Assembly: GCA_004376105.1 (NCBI GenBank)
Contig: SOKA01000075.1
Location: 1-5,493 of the forward strand
Source of the DNA: Dehalococcoidia bacterium
GTDB taxonomy: Bacteria; Chloroflexota; Dehalococcoidia; Dehalococcoidales; E44-bin46
Reading direction: 5' to 3'
Length of the DNA: 5,493 bases
Numbering within the stretch: the stretch's first letter is position 1; each line of letters opens with the position of its first letter. Under the pieces are notes generated by a model, which did no database searches, was not told the DNA's origin, and saw nothing but the letters and a program-made list of their open reading frames with translations. This document shows positions 4,819 through 5,493 of this stretch, in pieces. The position numbers and the translations under genes are program-made.

Positions 4819-5493
4819 AGGGCTTCTAACTTTTTCTCTTACCCGTTGTATTACTTTTGACATTGTTTCCCCAGCCTTAGCCCTAATCAGGACGGTGGCT
4901 TGGTCATCTATGGGGGTGGAGTTGAGATTGATGATAACTAATTTGGCTCCTGAATCAACAGCGTAGATAGGTATATAGGCGGCAGGGTAAACAACCAGAG
5001 TCGAGCCAATTACGATGAACAGGTCAGCGCTGTATGAGCGGCGGGCTGCTTCTTCAAATACCTTCTCTGGTAGTGTCTCACCAAAGAGAACAATATCCGG
5101 TTTCAGGATACCGTGGCAGGACTCACAATCTGGGATTTCCTCACCCTCATTCAGCCTGGCTTTAATTTGCTCAATAGGGTAGCGCTTACCACAGCTCAAA
5201 CAAACTGCCCACTGCATATTGCCGTGGAGTTCAAACACCTTGTCATCGGGCAACCCTGCCTTCTGGTGGAGATTATCCACATTTTGAGTAATGACACAAT
5301 CAAGCTTACCCAGCTTATCCAACTCAGCAATAGCATAGTGGGCTGGATTTGGCTCGGCCTCAGTGGTTAACCCTCTTTCTTTAAATATCTGCCACCATTT
5401 TCTCCTAGCTTCGGGGCTACCCATAAGCCTCTGATAGCTGAAGTCATCCGGGTCAAACCTGTCCCAGATTCCACCAGGGCTGCGAAAATCAGG
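4810..5493 (-). CDS. Sir2-family NAD-dependent protein deacylase (N-terminus outside window)
   Basis: Sirtuins remove acetyl or other acyl groups from protein lysines using NAD, releasing nicotinamide and O-acyl-ADP-ribose. The frame is open to the window edge and gives 227 residues; the internal ATG at 5424 is not the start, because PDFRSPGGIWDRF lies upstream of it. Counting from the edge, the NAD-site motif PDFRS is at 1-5, TQNVDNLHQKAG at 69-80, the catalytic histidine H90 is in ELHGN, zinc cysteines are C98, C101, C123 and C126, and KPDIVLFGE, GSTLVVYPAA (163-172) and INLN (188-191) follow. Roughly 25-35 residues, including the expected GAGIS motif, are missing only because the window ends. 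The Tyr-x-x-Arg pair of CobB/SIRT5-type desuccinylases is not evident in the segment after PDFRS, which favours deacetylation. It is transcribed against the upstream operon, with a nine-base overlap of the two stop codon regions. Confidence 0.95.
   Translation of the reverse strand, partial: PDFRSPGGIWDRFDPDDFSYQRLMGSPEARRKWWQIFKERGLTTEAEPNPAHYAIAELDKLGKLDCVITQNVDNLHQKAGLPDDKVFELHGNMQWAVCLSCGKRYPIEQIKARLNEGEEIPDCESCHGILKPDIVLFGETLPEKVFEEAARRSYSADLFIVIGSTLVVYPAAYIPIYAVDSGAKLVIINLNSTPIDDQATVLIRAKAGETMSKVIQRVREKVRSPLA

Noticed and set aside
4805..4822. Intrinsic terminator for the B-box gene
   Set aside because: The stem is two three-base-pair blocks with a bulged G, and the T-run is eight bases away; too weak to annotate.
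5113..5370. Plus-strand 85-residue frame inside the sirtuin gene
   Set aside because: It is antisense to the catalytic and zinc-binding core of the sirtuin and has no recognisable features.
5422..5424. ATG at 5424 (minus strand) as the start of the sirtuin
   Set aside because: The upstream 23 codons encode the conserved PDFRSPGGIW NAD-site region, so the true start is beyond the window.
1..5493. A novel defence, mobile or CRISPR-like system
   Set aside because: No direct repeats, integrase, transposase, toxin pair or nuclease cassette is seen; all genes but one belong to well-known housekeeping families.

Overview
The window is a compact bacterial chromosome segment, close to half G+C by eye, with no sign of mobile DNA. 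Gene content and order (recA, recX, rny, a ymdB-type phosphoesterase gene, a PHP-domain gene, a B-box zinc-ribbon membrane protein gene, and a convergent sirtuin gene) suggest a non-proteobacterial lineage. My best guess is Chloroflexota, class Dehalococcoidia. This is inference from gene order and protein style, not a database result. The recA-rny-ymdB order also matches the Bacillus layout, so Firmicutes-like lineages cannot be excluded by eye.

Layout. Bases 2-280 hold the 3' end of recA (plus strand, cut by the window edge). A 94-bp gap follows with a 13-bp-stem hairpin at 320-349, then recX at 375-1004. An 84-bp gap holds a candidate promoter and an overlapping small inverted repeat. Then come rny (1089-2639), the ymdB-like gene (2649-3416) and a PHP-domain gene (3419-4276), packed with gaps of 9 and 2 bases and with Shine-Dalgarno sites inside or across the upstream stop codons. 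After a 47-bp gap containing a nested inverted repeat lies a small membrane protein gene with an N-terminal B-box-like zinc domain (4324-4818). Its stop codon overlaps, tail to tail, the stop codon of a minus-strand Sir2-family deacylase gene (4810-5493) whose N-terminus lies beyond the window.

How the genes fit together. recA and recX form the usual recombinase and recombinase-modulator pair, and the hairpin between them is well placed to lower recX expression relative to recA. rny, the ymdB-like gene and the PHP gene look like an RNA-turnover block: a membrane-anchored endoribonuclease, a metallophosphoesterase related to a 2',3'-cyclic nucleotide phosphodiesterase, and a PHP phosphoesterase of the family that includes 3',5'-nucleotide bisphosphatases and RNase AM. 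All three keep their expected metal-binding and catalytic residues. The B-box membrane protein has no assigned function. The sirtuin is in a separate transcription unit.

I see no CRISPR array, tRNA, rRNA, insertion sequence, frameshift or pseudogene. The window is mostly conserved housekeeping. The least explained items are the B-box/four-helix membrane protein and the hairpin in its leader.
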